DNA from: Bacillota bacterium
Lineage (GTDB): Bacteria; Bacillota; Clostridia; Lachnospirales; Lachnospiraceae
Length of the DNA stretch: 64,000 nt
Reading direction: 5' to 3'
NCBI GenBank assembly: GCA_023408815.1
Contig: JAEYJO010000030.1
Coordinates: forward strand, 1 to 64,000
The notes under the pieces were generated by a model, which was given only the letters and a program-made list of their open reading frames with translations, made no database searches and had not been told where the DNA came from. Positions 35,209 to 43,769 of the stretch are shown here, piece after piece (position 1 is the stretch's first letter; every line of letters begins with the position of its first letter). The position numbers and the translations under genes were made by a program.

Positions 35209-36144
35209 TCAGCCGAAAATTTGAATGATAGTAGCCTTTCCTTTGTATCCGGCATCCCCGATAATCTGGGGGATGCTTTTTTCTCCTTGAATGTTGCTTT
35301 TTAACGCGAAATGAACGTGACCGGCCAGCACCAGCTCTACCGGGCTGTCCTTTGCCGTAGTAAGGGTGATGAATTCCGTAGATACGGTGTCAGGATAAAT
35401 GCCTCCGTGGATACCTCCTCCCAGAACTACGCCGCCTTTCCAGACAGCAGCCGCTTTTTGAAGAACGGCTTCAGTGTAAAGGGGTACGTGCAGCATGAGA
35501 ATGACAGGTTTTTTTTCGGCGAGGATTTCCTTGTATTGGGTGAGCGCATAGGGGGTTATCTGGTTACTGCTGTTATTTACGGCTACGATGGTGAAGTCCT
35601 CGTATTCCTTTGTATGAATAGAGGTGTTATTTTCCATATATGAATTAAAGAGGGGGAGATATTCGCTCTTCCCCTTTTCGGTCATGTATTCCCAAGGATA
35701 GGTCCAGTCGTGATTGCCTATATTATAGATATAAGGTATCTTTAAGTCATCCAGACATCCTTTCAGATAGTTCAGATTGGAGGCGGAAGGATAATCGATA
35801 ATGTCTCCGCCAAGCAGCAGTCCGTCGAAATCCTGCTCATTGGCATAATGGATCCACTGGGGAAATTGTAAGAAGGACGAAGGAACGTCCTCCATGGTGA
35901 AAACAGGAAGGCGCTGCTTTTCGTAATCGGATATTTCCTGACTTTCTTTATCCCCCGGAACGATCATATGAGTATCTGTCAGATATAAAAACTCATAACT
36001 TTCTTCTGTGCCCGGTATACGGATCTGATAGGTGGTTATATCCTCTTTCTTGATCGAAGCAGAGTCTCCGCATGCGGAAAAAAGGAACGTAAATGTAATA
36101 GTGAGCAAAATAGCCTGAAATACCCGAAGGTTTGTCCGTCTCAT
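35209..36144 (-). CDS. Secreted metallophosphoesterase lipoprotein
   Basis: 311 residues from the ATG at 36144 (AGAAAGG upstream; an ATG at 36165 lacks one). The signal ends at a lipobox LFSAC, so it is an external lipoprotein. Calcineurin-like motifs are YLTDTHM, LLLGGDIID, NIGNHDW, LMLHVP and LAGHVHF. The likely substrate is an extracellular nucleotide, phospholipid or teichoic-acid phosphoester, but this cannot be resolved. It is near the other phosphoesterase but separated by about 60 bases, with its own promoter at 36171-36198. Confidence 0.85.
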   Translation of the reverse strand: MRRTNLRVFQAILLTITFTFLFSACGDSASIKKEDITTYQIRIPGTEESYEFLYLTDTHMIVPGDKESQEISDYEKQRLPVFTMEDVPSSFLQFPQWIHYANEQDFDGLLLGGDIIDYPSASNLNYLKGCLDDLKIPYIYNIGNHDWTYPWEYMTEKGKSEYLPLFNSYMENNTSIHTKEYEDFTIVAVNNSSNQITPYALTQYKEILAEKKPVILMLHVPLYTEAVLQKAAAVWKGGVVLGGGIHGGIYPDTVSTEFITLTTAKDSPVELVLAGHVHFALKSNIQGEKSIPQIIGDAGYKGKATIIQIFG

Positions 36145-36486
36145 AAGATGCCTTTCTAATATCAAATCTGATAATATAATATACTAAAGGGTGTGCAAAA
36201 ATATTGAAGAATTACTTAATTTTTTGAAAACAGTACTATAATACTATATGCACGCCTTATTTAATCTTTTGAAGAAAGTATTTTTGTGCTATTTCTCTGC
36301 GTTTATAAGAGGAAAATTGATGTAAAAAGAATAAGAAATTGTATAATATTACCAAATAAAAATGCATAAATGAAATTATTTTATAAATTATTCATAAATT
36401 ATTTACAAATTATCATTCCTACTTCATATCTATCTGCTATCCTTTAACTATAAGCAGCAGGGGTGTAGATTCATAGGAGGTGTGGG
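36145..36486. promoter_or_regulatory. Divergent intergenic region, promoter for the phosphoesterase lipoprotein
   Basis: About 340 AT-rich bases. On the minus strand TTGCAC (36193-36198), 16 bases, TATTAT (36171-36176) is a fair promoter. On the plus strand a TATAAT lies near 36239 without a good -35. No other element seen. Confidence 0.45.
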
Positions 36487-37710
36487 ATGAGACGGAGAGG
36501 GTTCTTGACATTGTTGGGGATTTTCGCGTTGATTGCAGTTCTGAATGCCATTGCATGGGAAAGTGAGGCATTCTGTAACTTTTATGTGCGAAATATTTTT
36601 CCTCTATGGGTGAATACATATGGACGGCTTACAGGGATGTTCCCGTTTTCAGTCGGAGAAATAATGATGGCAGCAGGCCTGATAGTAACAATGGTAGCTG
36701 TTATACTGGGGTTCGTTGCGGCCATTTTCTTATTAGCTTTTAAACACTCTTCGATCTATTCCAGGGTCATGGGTTTTTGCGGCAGATATTTTACCGCTTA
36801 TGCGTGGATATTCGCAGGAGTTTGCGGGGTAATGACCTTGAATTGCTTTATTCCGTATCACAGCTCTGCTTTGACCGAGAGGTATGGGATGCTTGACCGG
36901 ATGTCGCCGCAGGATCCGCTTCTTCCGGATTTATTGCAGAAGGAATATACGCTGGAGGAATTGGAAAACCTTAGGGATTACGTGGTCATAAGGGCCAATG
37001 AGCTGGCGAAGCAGGTGAACAGGGACGAAAAGGGCAATATTATTTATCCCGATAATATGGAGGAAATCGCTATAGAGTCCATGAGAAATTTAAGCAAATA
37101 TTGTGAGCAGTTAGGTGGTTATTATCCTATGCCGAAGCAATTTTATTTCTCAGGATTTTTCAGCCAGCAAAAGATGAAGGGATATTTTTTCCCTTTTTCC
37201 ATGGAGGCCAATTATAACAGCCTGATGCTGGAAATCAACCGCCCTGCAACTATTTGTCACGAATATGCCCATTTGAAGGGATTTATGTTCGAAGAGGAGG
37301 CGAATCTGATCGGTTTTCTGGCCTGTGCCAATTCCTCGGATGTCACATTCCAATACAGCGGTTATTTAAGTGTTTTGAATTATATAAACAACGAGTATTA
37401 TGAAGCGATAGGGAGAAATAGTGAAATCTATGATTCCCGTGTAAAGATATCTGATCAGGTAAAGAAGGAGAACGTATTCTTAAGAGAAGCTGCCTGGGAA
37501 AAAGTTGAGGCAAAGGCGCTCATCGATACGGATGTCGTAGATAAAGTCTCCGACAAATTATCGGAGACTTCCATGGTTCTTAACGGTGTGGGAGACGGAA
37601 TCTTAAGTTATACGAGGGTAGTAGGCCTGCTGCTCCATTATTACGACGGATCGATGGAAGTACAGCAGACGTTAGCAGACCCGGGATATTTGGTACAATC
37701 AGATGAGTAA
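36487..37710 (+). CDS. DUF3810 protein, putative membrane zinc metalloprotease
   Basis: 407 residues, ribosome site AGGAGGTG. Three membrane helices (about 8-24, 58-86, 103-120) precede a domain with CHEYAHLKGFMFEEEANLIGFLAC. This is an HExxH zinc motif (His258, Glu259, His262) followed by a Glu about eight residues later, the pattern of gluzincin-type peptidases. The family function is unknown. The gene converges with exonuclease III and their ends overlap by 12 bases. Confidence 0.85.
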   Translation: MRRRGFLTLLGIFALIAVLNAIAWESEAFCNFYVRNIFPLWVNTYGRLTGMFPFSVGEIMMAAGLIVTMVAVILGFVAAIFLLAFKHSSIYSRVMGFCGRYFTAYAWIFAGVCGVMTLNCFIPYHSSALTERYGMLDRMSPQDPLLPDLLQKEYTLEELENLRDYVVIRANELAKQVNRDEKGNIIYPDNMEEIAIESMRNLSKYCEQLGGYYPMPKQFYFSGFFSQQKMKGYFFPFSMEANYNSLMLEINRPATICHEYAHLKGFMFEEEANLIGFLACANSSDVTFQYSGYLSVLNYINNEYYEAIGRNSEIYDSRVKISDQVKKENVFLREAAWEKVEAKALIDTDVVDKVSDKLSETSMVLNGVGDGILSYTRVVGLLLHYYDGSMEVQQTLADPGYLVQSDE

Positions 37711-38448
37711 GCCCACAGGACAATGATCGGAGCCGAGCACATCGGTGTAAATGACAGCATCCTGCAAACGGTCCTTTAGGCTGTCCGACACGAGGAAATA
37801 GTCGATACGCCAACCGGTGTTTTTGGCTCTGGCGCTGAAACGGTAGGACCACCATGAGTAGATGCCCTCCTTATCAGGATAGAAGTAGCGGAAGGTGTCA
37901 ATGAAACCGGATTCGGTTAAAATAGTGAATTTTTCTCTCTCTTCATCTGTAAAGCCCGCGTTTTTGCGGTTGGTTTTGGGGTTCTTAAGGTCAATTTCCT
38001 TGTGAGCCACGTTTAAATCACCGCAAAAAATGACGGGCTTCTCCTTTTCCAGCGTCTTCAGATAAGAAAGAAAATCATCCTCCCATCTCATTCGGTAGGA
38101 AAGTCTCGCCAGCTCGTCCTGAGAATTGGGGGTGTATACGGTTATCATATAGAATTCCGGGAATTCCAGCGTGATGACGCGGCCTTCGTGGTCGTGCTCT
38201 TCGATTCCTATTCCGTAGGAGACGAAGAGAGGCTCCTCTTTGGTGAAAATAGCGGTACCGGAATAGCCTTTTTTCTCGGCATAGTTCCAGTATTGGAAAT
38301 AGCCGGGGAGGTCCAGGTCGATTTGGCCGGCTTGGAGCTTGGTCTCCTGTAAGCAGAGAATATCAGGGGCTTCGGAGCCCAAGAAGTCCAGGAAGCCTTT
38401 GCCGATGCAGGCGCGGAGGCCATTTACGTTCCATGAGATTAATTTCAT
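37699..38448 (-). CDS. exoA: Exodeoxyribonuclease III / AP endonuclease
   Basis: 249 residues, ribosome site AAAGGAATC. It cleaves abasic sites and trims 3' ends in base excision repair. The family motifs are all present: MKLISWNVNGLRA, LCLQETKL with the metal-binding Glu, YTPNSQ, CGDLNVAHKEIDL, WWSYR, RIDYFLVSD and the final GSDHCPV with catalytic Asp-His. Length is standard. Confidence 0.95.
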   Translation of the reverse strand: MKLISWNVNGLRACIGKGFLDFLGSEAPDILCLQETKLQAGQIDLDLPGYFQYWNYAEKKGYSGTAIFTKEEPLFVSYGIGIEEHDHEGRVITLEFPEFYMITVYTPNSQDELARLSYRMRWEDDFLSYLKTLEKEKPVIFCGDLNVAHKEIDLKNPKTNRKNAGFTDEEREKFTILTESGFIDTFRYFYPDKEGIYSWWSYRFSARAKNTGWRIDYFLVSDSLKDRLQDAVIYTDVLGSDHCPVGLLI

Positions 38449-38651
38449 AATGTTTGATTCCTTTCATAAAAAGGTTATGGTATCAGGTTATGAATATAGT
38501 GTAATGAAAAAAAATGAATTTGTAAATAAGTTCGTGAAACGGCTATTTGACTGGGGTTGAAGGAAATTCGGGGAGAAAGTATAAGGGAGATTAATAAAAA
38601 ATCAAGAAAATGTTCACACTTTGGACACATTTATGACATATTATGTTAAAA

Positions 38652-38688
38652 GTTGATACAGGGACCACATACATAGGTTTGCATCAAC
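38652..38688 (+). other. Leader hairpin upstream of the acidic lipoprotein
   Basis: GTTGATACA and TGCATCAAC can form a 9-bp stem with one mismatch around a 19-base loop, about 40 bases before the start codon. No U tract follows, so it is not a terminator; it may stabilise the mRNA. Confidence 0.35.
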
Positions 38689-38725
38689 AAAAAAACATTT
38701 CATATTTCTAGGAGGAGAAAAAATT

Positions 38726-39067
38726 ATGAAAAAGAAAGTAGTTTTATTATTAACAGCAGTAGCAACATGCGCAACATTGATGATGGCTTGTGGAAACACA
38801 GACGTAGCAACAGAAGATGCAGCAGTAGAAACTGAAGCAGTTACGGAAGAAGCAACAGATGCAGAAGCAGTTACGACTGAAGAAGTAGCAGAAGACGTAG
38901 AAGCAACTGAAGAAGTAGCAGAAGACGCAGAAGCAACTGAAGAAGTAGCAGAAGACGCAGCAGCAACTGAAGAAGTAGCTGAGGATGCAGAAGCAACAGA
39001 TGCAGAAGCAACAGACGCAGCAGCAACAGATGAAGCAGCAGATACAGAAGCAACAGACGCTAACTAA
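38726..39067 (+). CDS. Acidic repeat lipoprotein
   Basis: 113 residues, ribosome site AGGAGGAG. The signal peptide ends at a lipobox MMAC (Cys22). The rest is only Glu, Asp, Ala, Val and Thr, organised as EEVAEDxEAT decads. It should be an extended, highly negative, disordered surface tail. No enzyme motif. It could bind cations or keep neighbouring proteins apart; similar small Lachnospiraceae lipoproteins are often abundant but uncharacterised. Confidence 0.75.
   Translation: MKKKVVLLLTAVATCATLMMACGNTDVATEDAAVETEAVTEEATDAEAVTTEEVAEDVEATEEVAEDAEATEEVAEDAAATEEVAEDAEATDAEATDAAATDEAADTEATDAN
38879..38998 (+). repeat. Four 30-bp tandem repeats in the lipoprotein gene
   Basis: Units at 38879, 38909, 38939 and 38969, each starting GAAGAAGTAGC and encoding a decad EEVAEDxxAT. 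The first three are nearly identical at DNA level, so copy-number slippage between strains is likely. Confidence 0.85.
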
Positions 39068-39103
39068 TTATAAGCTGGCAATTGTGCAGTAAATAATTAA
39101 ACG

Positions 39104-39147
39104 AAAAGGCTGTTTACTATCCTAAATGGACGGTAAGCAGCCTTTTT
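39104..39147 (+). terminator. Terminator of the acidic lipoprotein gene
   Basis: AAAAGGCTG...CAGCCTTTTT with an inner TTTACT/GGTAAG pairing and a T5 run. Confidence 0.85.
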
Positions 39148-39215
39148 ATCATGTAATAGGATCAGGGTGTCAAAAGGTCCTTTTTGCGAACAGTTCTAGT
39201 ATACCCAGCTTCGCA

Positions 39216-40292
39216 TCAGCTTTGTGTGTAGTCGACCTTTATGGAGTCTTCGTAGGGGAGGATTAATTCGTTTACAATCCTATATGCGAAGTGACGCATG
39301 TCGGAGAAGGTCTGCCCATAGTTGTCCAGAGTAAGCCGGTTATTTTCTGCTATGATCTGTTCGGTCATGTATTGGTTGATTTCAGGGGAAAAATGGAGAG
39401 TGTCCATATAGTTATCGAGATTGGTTATAATCTCGGTCTCATCCTGAAAATAAAACATTTGGACGTTGTCATAGGTGAGCAGGCGTCCTACGGTTTGTTC
39501 CATGTTGTAAAGGTAAGCCTCCAAATCACCCATGCGGTAGATGTTGTCCCACCAGAGCATAGAGTAGGCAGGAAAGAAAATTTTGAACTGTGTTTCGGGA
39601 TGAGCGGTAATCTGCTCCTCCACCAGTCCTATATTGGCATTCAGGACATCTTGATAATAATCTTTTTCCTTCATGGGAGAAATCTGGGGTGCTCGCATGT
39701 AGTTATTTAATGCTATGTCCTGATGGAACTGCTTCCACTGTGCCCAGTTGTAGGAGTCGCTTTCATCGTAATCTCCGATAAGAGAGTTAGCAATCAGGTA
39801 AGGTGTCTTTTCAAACAAAACACCTTTGTTGTATATATATTGTACGTCATCGAAGTAATTCTTGTTGTATAAATACATGGGACAGCCGGTCAGCTCGTAG
39901 GTAGGTATCGGATCGGCGGCAAGGGAAGAGGTGTCCATACTGTAGAAAACATATTTCAGGTCATGGCTTTCATACGCAGCATCCAGAAGGTAGCATAAGT
40001 CCGCGGTAGCACCATAGGAACGGACTGCCTTGATAGCAGTGCAGCCGAAGCCTTCGTCGAACCAGCCGTTATTATAGTTTTCCGCCACAGAGGAGCCTAA
40101 GATCAGGCTGTCGTAATCGAAGGTACGGAGGGTGCCGATACATTGATATTCCTTATCGGTCAGAACTGCCTTTAACCCGAACCATGGCTTATGGTAATGG
40201 AAAAAGGGGTCCAATACGATGACGAATCCGGCGATAACTGCCATAATTACCAATATTCTTTTAAAAAAGGATATAATAAAATTTTTTTCCAA
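39216..40292 (-). CDS. SGNH/AlgJ-like partner of the MBOAT acyltransferase
   Basis: 358 residues, beginning at a TTG codon with AAAGG nine bases before it. One N-terminal membrane helix (about 10-28) then an external domain. Candidate catalytic residues are the serine in ILGSSVAENY and the DTLHFS motif near residue 303 (NYMDTLHFSPE), the order seen in DltD/AlgJ/AlgX-type SGNH proteins. It follows the MBOAT gene on the same strand and probably hands acyl groups to a surface polymer. Which polymer is unknown. Confidence 0.7.
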   Translation of the reverse strand: MEKNFIISFFKRILVIMAVIAGFVIVLDPFFHYHKPWFGLKAVLTDKEYQCIGTLRTFDYDSLILGSSVAENYNNGWFDEGFGCTAIKAVRSYGATADLCYLLDAAYESHDLKYVFYSMDTSSLAADPIPTYELTGCPMYLYNKNYFDDVQYIYNKGVLFEKTPYLIANSLIGDYDESDSYNWAQWKQFHQDIALNNYMRAPQISPMKEKDYYQDVLNANIGLVEEQITAHPETQFKIFFPAYSMLWWDNIYRMGDLEAYLYNMEQTVGRLLTYDNVQMFYFQDETEIITNLDNYMDTLHFSPEINQYMTEQIIAENNRLTLDNYGQTFSDMRHFAYRIVNELILPYEDSIKVDYTQS

Positions 40293-40377
40293 TTGCTTTA
40301 TACCTTTCTGTCTATTTGCTTGCGGTATAGCGGGTGAATCTGGTACTAGTGTGATGTCTCATTTCTAATTCAGCACA

Positions 40378-41874
40378 CTAGAAATTGAAATAGATAAATG
40401 TGCTGACCTGTGAAAATGAAATCAGCGACCATAGGAATACGATAGTAATGTACCAGCAGAACTTGGAACCGTAATTCGTCCCCACTACTATCTGGAGAGA
40501 ATTTTTTCTCGTCAGGACGAAGGCGCTGACAGCCAGTGCTATGAAGAAGAATACAATGTAAGCTGTGCTGAGCATATCCGGTGCCAAAAGGTTGATGGCC
40601 TGCTTGATAACATAAAATTCAGGAATGTCCATATTAGCTGCCAGCTTGTATAGATAGCCGGTATTTTTAAAGGCGAATATATTCTTGAACATCTGGAAGG
40701 CATAGGTCATGTTTTCGCTTCGAAAGAAAATCAGGGACAGGTTGAAGAAGGAAAAGGTGAAAAACCATCCCAGCCATCTGGGGATATGGATTTTGGAAGG
40801 AACCTTTTCTTGATTGCCCTTTATTCCTACGATCCCCAAGTTATCCCACACGACTAAGAGGCCCTGCATGGTCCCCCATGCGACGTATGTCCAATTAGCG
40901 CCGTGCCACAGCCCGCTTAAGCAGAAGATTATCATAGTGTTGATAATCGTCCGGGGTCTTCCCTTTTTGCTTCCTCCCAGAGGAATGTACACATAGTTGA
41001 CAAAAAAACGGGACAGGGTCATATGCCAGCGCTGCCATAATTCTTTAACGGAACAAGCCTTATAGGGCGAATTGAAGTTAACGGGAAGGACGATGTTGAA
41101 CATATAGCCGAGTCCGATTGCCATATCGCTGTATCCGCTGAAATCGAAATAAATCTGGAAGGTGTATGCGAGAATGACCAACAGTGTGGAGGGCGTGTCA
41201 AGAAAATAGGTCTGCTCGAAGCCGAAATTCGTGGCTAATGCCAGCATATCAGCCAAAAGGACTTTTTTCCCAAGGCCCAGCACAAATAAGGAAATGCCTT
41301 TTGCAAAGTTACCCGAGTCGAAGCGCCTTTTATTTAAGTCTTCGAATTGCGGTATCATTTCCTTGTAAAAAACGATAGGCCCTGCGATCAACTGGGGAAA
41401 AAAGGTCACAAAGGCAGCATAATTGATAAAGGAAGGATGCTCTAACTTACTTTCGTAGCGGTCTACGGTAAAGGAAATCTGCTGGAAGGTAAAAAAGCTG
41501 ATACCCAGAGGCAGGAGTATATGCTTCAGTGCGTAATCGTTGTGAAAAATGTAGTTGATGTTGTCGATGAAAAAATCATAGTATTTGAAATAGAATAAAA
41601 TAGCGAGATTGATGCCTATGCCTGTTAAAAGACCAATTCTGCTTGTAAATTTGGTCTTTGAAAAGGTCATGAGATAGCTTAATACATAGTTGGCGAGAAT
41701 ACTTATAGCGATAATAAAGAGGTAATAGGTGTTGAAGTAACCGTAGAACCATAGAGACATACCGACGAGGAATACTTTCGCCAGCTCGTATTTTTTCAGC
41801 TTGTTCAGTCCGTACCAGCCCAGAAGGACCAGGGGGAGGAATATGAAAATGAATATATAGGAATTAAAAAGCAT
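40378..41874 (-). CDS. MBOAT-family O-acyltransferase (AlgI/DltB-like)
   Basis: 498 residues with about eleven membrane helices, opening MLFNSYIFIFIFLPLVLLGWYGL as AlgI-type proteins do. Signatures are LWQRWHMTLSRFFVNYVYIPLGGSKKG and CLSGLWHGANWTYVAWG with the invariant histidine. It transfers acetyl or another acyl group across the membrane to a secreted glycan. Paired with the SGNH-like gene downstream. No dltA/dltC lies nearby, so polysaccharide O-acetylation is more likely than D-alanylation. Confidence 0.9.
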   Translation of the reverse strand: MLFNSYIFIFIFLPLVLLGWYGLNKLKKYELAKVFLVGMSLWFYGYFNTYYLFIIAISILANYVLSYLMTFSKTKFTSRIGLLTGIGINLAILFYFKYYDFFIDNINYIFHNDYALKHILLPLGISFFTFQQISFTVDRYESKLEHPSFINYAAFVTFFPQLIAGPIVFYKEMIPQFEDLNKRRFDSGNFAKGISLFVLGLGKKVLLADMLALATNFGFEQTYFLDTPSTLLVILAYTFQIYFDFSGYSDMAIGLGYMFNIVLPVNFNSPYKACSVKELWQRWHMTLSRFFVNYVYIPLGGSKKGRPRTIINTMIIFCLSGLWHGANWTYVAWGTMQGLLVVWDNLGIVGIKGNQEKVPSKIHIPRWLGWFFTFSFFNLSLIFFRSENMTYAFQMFKNIFAFKNTGYLYKLAANMDIPEFYVIKQAINLLAPDMLSTAYIVFFFIALAVSAFVLTRKNSLQIVVGTNYGSKFCWYITIVFLWSLISFSQVSTFIYFNF

Positions 41875-41950
41875 GGTGAGTGTGGATACCTTTCTGAGGA
41901 GTCTGGCTTGTATATGGGAGGAGATCGGCGTAGACCGGTAACTATGGGCA

Positions 41951-41990
41951 GGGCCGATAATTTTGGGCAGGAGCCGATAATTTTGGGCAG
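41951..41990. repeat. Two 20-bp tandem repeats
   Basis: GGGCCGATAATTTTGGGCAG and GAGCCGATAATTTTGGGCAG, 19 of 20 identical. A degenerate third copy may precede them (ending GGGCAG at 41951). They lead directly into the cruciform at 41985. Confidence 0.85.
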
Positions 41991-42096
41991 AGACGAAAAA
42001 ACGTGGTTTTTTCGTTCGCTTCGCTCGTCAAATAGAAAAATAAGCAAATACTCGTGCGAGCACGGTATTTGTTTGTTTTTCTGTTTGACTCTGCCC
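41985..42096. repeat. Cruciform-forming repeat element
   Basis: An outer stem GGGCAGAG / CTCTGCCC (41985-41992, 42089-42096) encloses two hairpins. The first is a perfect ACGAAAAAAC-GTG-GTTTTTTCGT (41993-42015). The second runs from about 42027 to 42089 with roughly 25 paired bases in each arm, starting GTCAAATAGAAAAATAAGC. It lies between divergent genes and encodes no plausible protein. It looks like a dispersed palindromic (MITE/REP-like) element. Confidence 0.7.
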
Positions 42097-42289
42097 TATT
42101 CGCACATTATAACATAATTCTTTCCATAAAAATATTAATTATTTTGTTGATTTGTATTGGTCAGAATATTTTCCTGGATATTAAAATCTTTTGGAAAAAG
42201 GGATAAATTCGGCTTACTGGGAAATAATGATAACTATATAATCAGTGGAATTATTTTGAATTATTCAATAGAGTAAGATGGAGGAGATT

Positions 42290-42937
42290 ATGAAGATGCG
42301 TTCGTTAGTTACAACTTTGGCAATGGTATTGACAATATGGCTGCTGGCGGCGCCTATTATGAGTGGATGTGGTGATGGGCAGGTGTCGGATTCTAATACG
42401 AATAGTGTGGAAAATGTTAAGAGAGACGATGCAGTGGAGATGGATACCGTGGAGGCTGCGGAGGATTCCGGGAATAATGAAGCTTATGCGTCTATGAGTG
42501 AAATAAGGGAAGCCATAGTAAATATTCTTGGGGACAATTATTGGCCGGATAAGAAACTTACTAAGGAAGAGCTGGAGACGGAGACTGGTATTTCAGAGGA
42601 TATGTATGATGATTATTTGGCGGAGAAACAAAGTGTTGAAACGGATATCGATATGATAATTATTATTAAGTCGAAAGAGGAGTATGTAGGAGAAGTGGAA
42701 ACTATACTGAATGAGTATAGAGAGAGTCTGATGACAAAATATAAGGACCGTCCGCAGGAGCTGGGGAAAGTGGAAGCATCCAGAATAGAGACGGTGGATA
42801 GCTATGTCAGTTTTGTACAGCTCGGTGCGGACACCGAGGCAGCCGCTGAAATAGGGGATGAGGAAGTAATTTCTGTTTGCCAGCAAGAAAATGAGAGAGC
42901 GGTGGATATCATAGAAAAAACATTGTTTGATGAGTGA
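42290..42937 (+). CDS. Lipoprotein of unknown function
   Basis: 215 residues from the ATG at 42290, just after GGAGGAG (the ATG at 42278 would overlap that site). The signal ends at IMSGC. An acidic linker follows and then a helical, Glu-rich domain with ILGDNYWPDKKLTKEELETETGI near residues 80-105. No recognised family. It is followed by a strong promoter for the next operon. Confidence 0.65.
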   Translation: MKMRSLVTTLAMVLTIWLLAAPIMSGCGDGQVSDSNTNSVENVKRDDAVEMDTVEAAEDSGNNEAYASMSEIREAIVNILGDNYWPDKKLTKEELETETGISEDMYDDYLAEKQSVETDIDMIIIIKSKEEYVGEVETILNEYRESLMTKYKDRPQELGKVEASRIETVDSYVSFVQLGADTEAAAEIGDEEVISVCQQENERAVDIIEKTLFDE

Positions 42938-42953
42938 TGTTAACTCCCTGCTA

Positions 42954-42982
42954 TTGATAGCCTTTGGTTTATGGGGTATAAT
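42954..42982 (+). promoter_or_regulatory. Promoter of the HAD/PTP/DUF362 operon
   Basis: TTGATA (42954-42959), exactly 17 bases, TATAAT (42977-42982). Start expected near 42989. Confidence 0.75.
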
Positions 42983-42998
42983 AAACACATTAAAGTAA

Positions 42999-43022
42999 TT
43001 GCGAAACTTAAACGTTTCGCAA
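42999..43022. promoter_or_regulatory. Perfect palindrome downstream of the promoter (operator or leader hairpin)
   Basis: TTGCGAAAC-N6-GTTTCGCAA, 9-bp arms, from about +10 to +33. Symmetry and position suit a repressor site of LacI or similar type. As RNA it would form a hairpin followed by ATTTT, so weak attenuation is the alternative. Confidence 0.55.
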
Positions 43023-43115
43023 ATTTTCATGCGCCTATTTTGCTGTGCATGATTTGTTGCAGTTTAGGCGAAGGCTGAATCGTAACACAAATGGAGGAAA
43101 GGCAGGGTTATTAGT

Positions 43116-43766
43116 GTGACCAATACGATTATATTTGACATGGACGGAATACTGTTTGATACAGAGAGAATTAGCTGTGAGTGCTGGGATGAAGTTGGAC
43201 AGGAAATGGGGCTTGGCAATCTGAGCAAAGGGGTAAAGGGTTGTGTTGGTTTAAATAGAAATGATTCAGAAATTCTTATGAAGAGTATTTACGGAGAGGA
43301 ATTTCCTTTTGAAGAATTCCGCGGTACGGTGCATGCTCTCATGAAACGCAGGATTCTGGAGGAAGGACTTCCTTTGAAGGAGGGAGTCATGGAGATACTG
43401 GATTATCTGACACAGGAGGGCTATATCGTAGGACTGGCTTCCTCAACAAGCTTAAAGGGCGTTATGGGACATTTGGAGGAGGCGGGCATCACTCATTATT
43501 TCCGTAAGATCATTACGGGGGATATGGTGGAGCACAGCAAGCCCATGCCGGATATTTATTTGAAGGCATGCGAGGAATTGGGAGTGACTCCGATGAATGC
43601 TATTGCCATCGAAGATTCACCTAACGGAATCCGATCGGCGTATCGTGCAGGTATGAAGCCGATTATGGTGCCGGATTTGATTGAACCGTCACCGGAAATC
43701 GAATCCATGCTCTATGGGAAATTTTATTCTCTTTTGGATGTGATGGATTATTTAAAAAGTTGTTAG
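43116..43766 (+). CDS. HAD-superfamily sugar-phosphate hydrolase or mutase
   Basis: 216 residues, GTG start after GGAGGAAAGG. HAD motifs: FDMDGILFDTE (nucleophile and acid/base Asp), SSTS, KPMPDIYLKACEELG and IEDSPNGIRSA. The helical cap and the DMDGILFDTE form fit the beta-phosphoglucomutase/YniC-like subgroup, which dephosphorylates or isomerises small sugar phosphates. Substrate not readable. First gene of a three-gene operon. Confidence 0.85.
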   Translation: MTNTIIFDMDGILFDTERISCECWDEVGQEMGLGNLSKGVKGCVGLNRNDSEILMKSIYGEEFPFEEFRGTVHALMKRRILEEGLPLKEGVMEILDYLTQEGYIVGLASSTSLKGVMGHLEEAGITHYFRKIITGDMVEHSKPMPDIYLKACEELGVTPMNAIAIEDSPNGIRSAYRAGMKPIMVPDLIEPSPEIESMLYGKFYSLLDVMDYLKSC

Positions 43767-43769
43767 AGA

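Larger units (their letters stand above)
41875..42289. other. Intergenic region around the cruciform
   Basis: Separates the divergent MBOAT and lipoprotein genes. Apart from the tandem repeats and cruciform it is AT-rich (42110-42280) and must contain both promoters. The MBOAT ribosome site (GAAAGG) is weakly placed, about 14 bases from its ATG. Confidence 0.4.

Noticed and set aside
38871..39053. Leucine-rich open frame on the minus strand opposite the acidic lipoprotein
   Set aside because: It is the mirror of the GAA/GCA-rich repeat; no ribosome site and no plausible protein.
41805..42047. 80-codon minus-strand frame through the palindromic repeat
   Set aside because: It overlaps the MBOAT start and the repeat, with no ribosome site or recognisable protein features.
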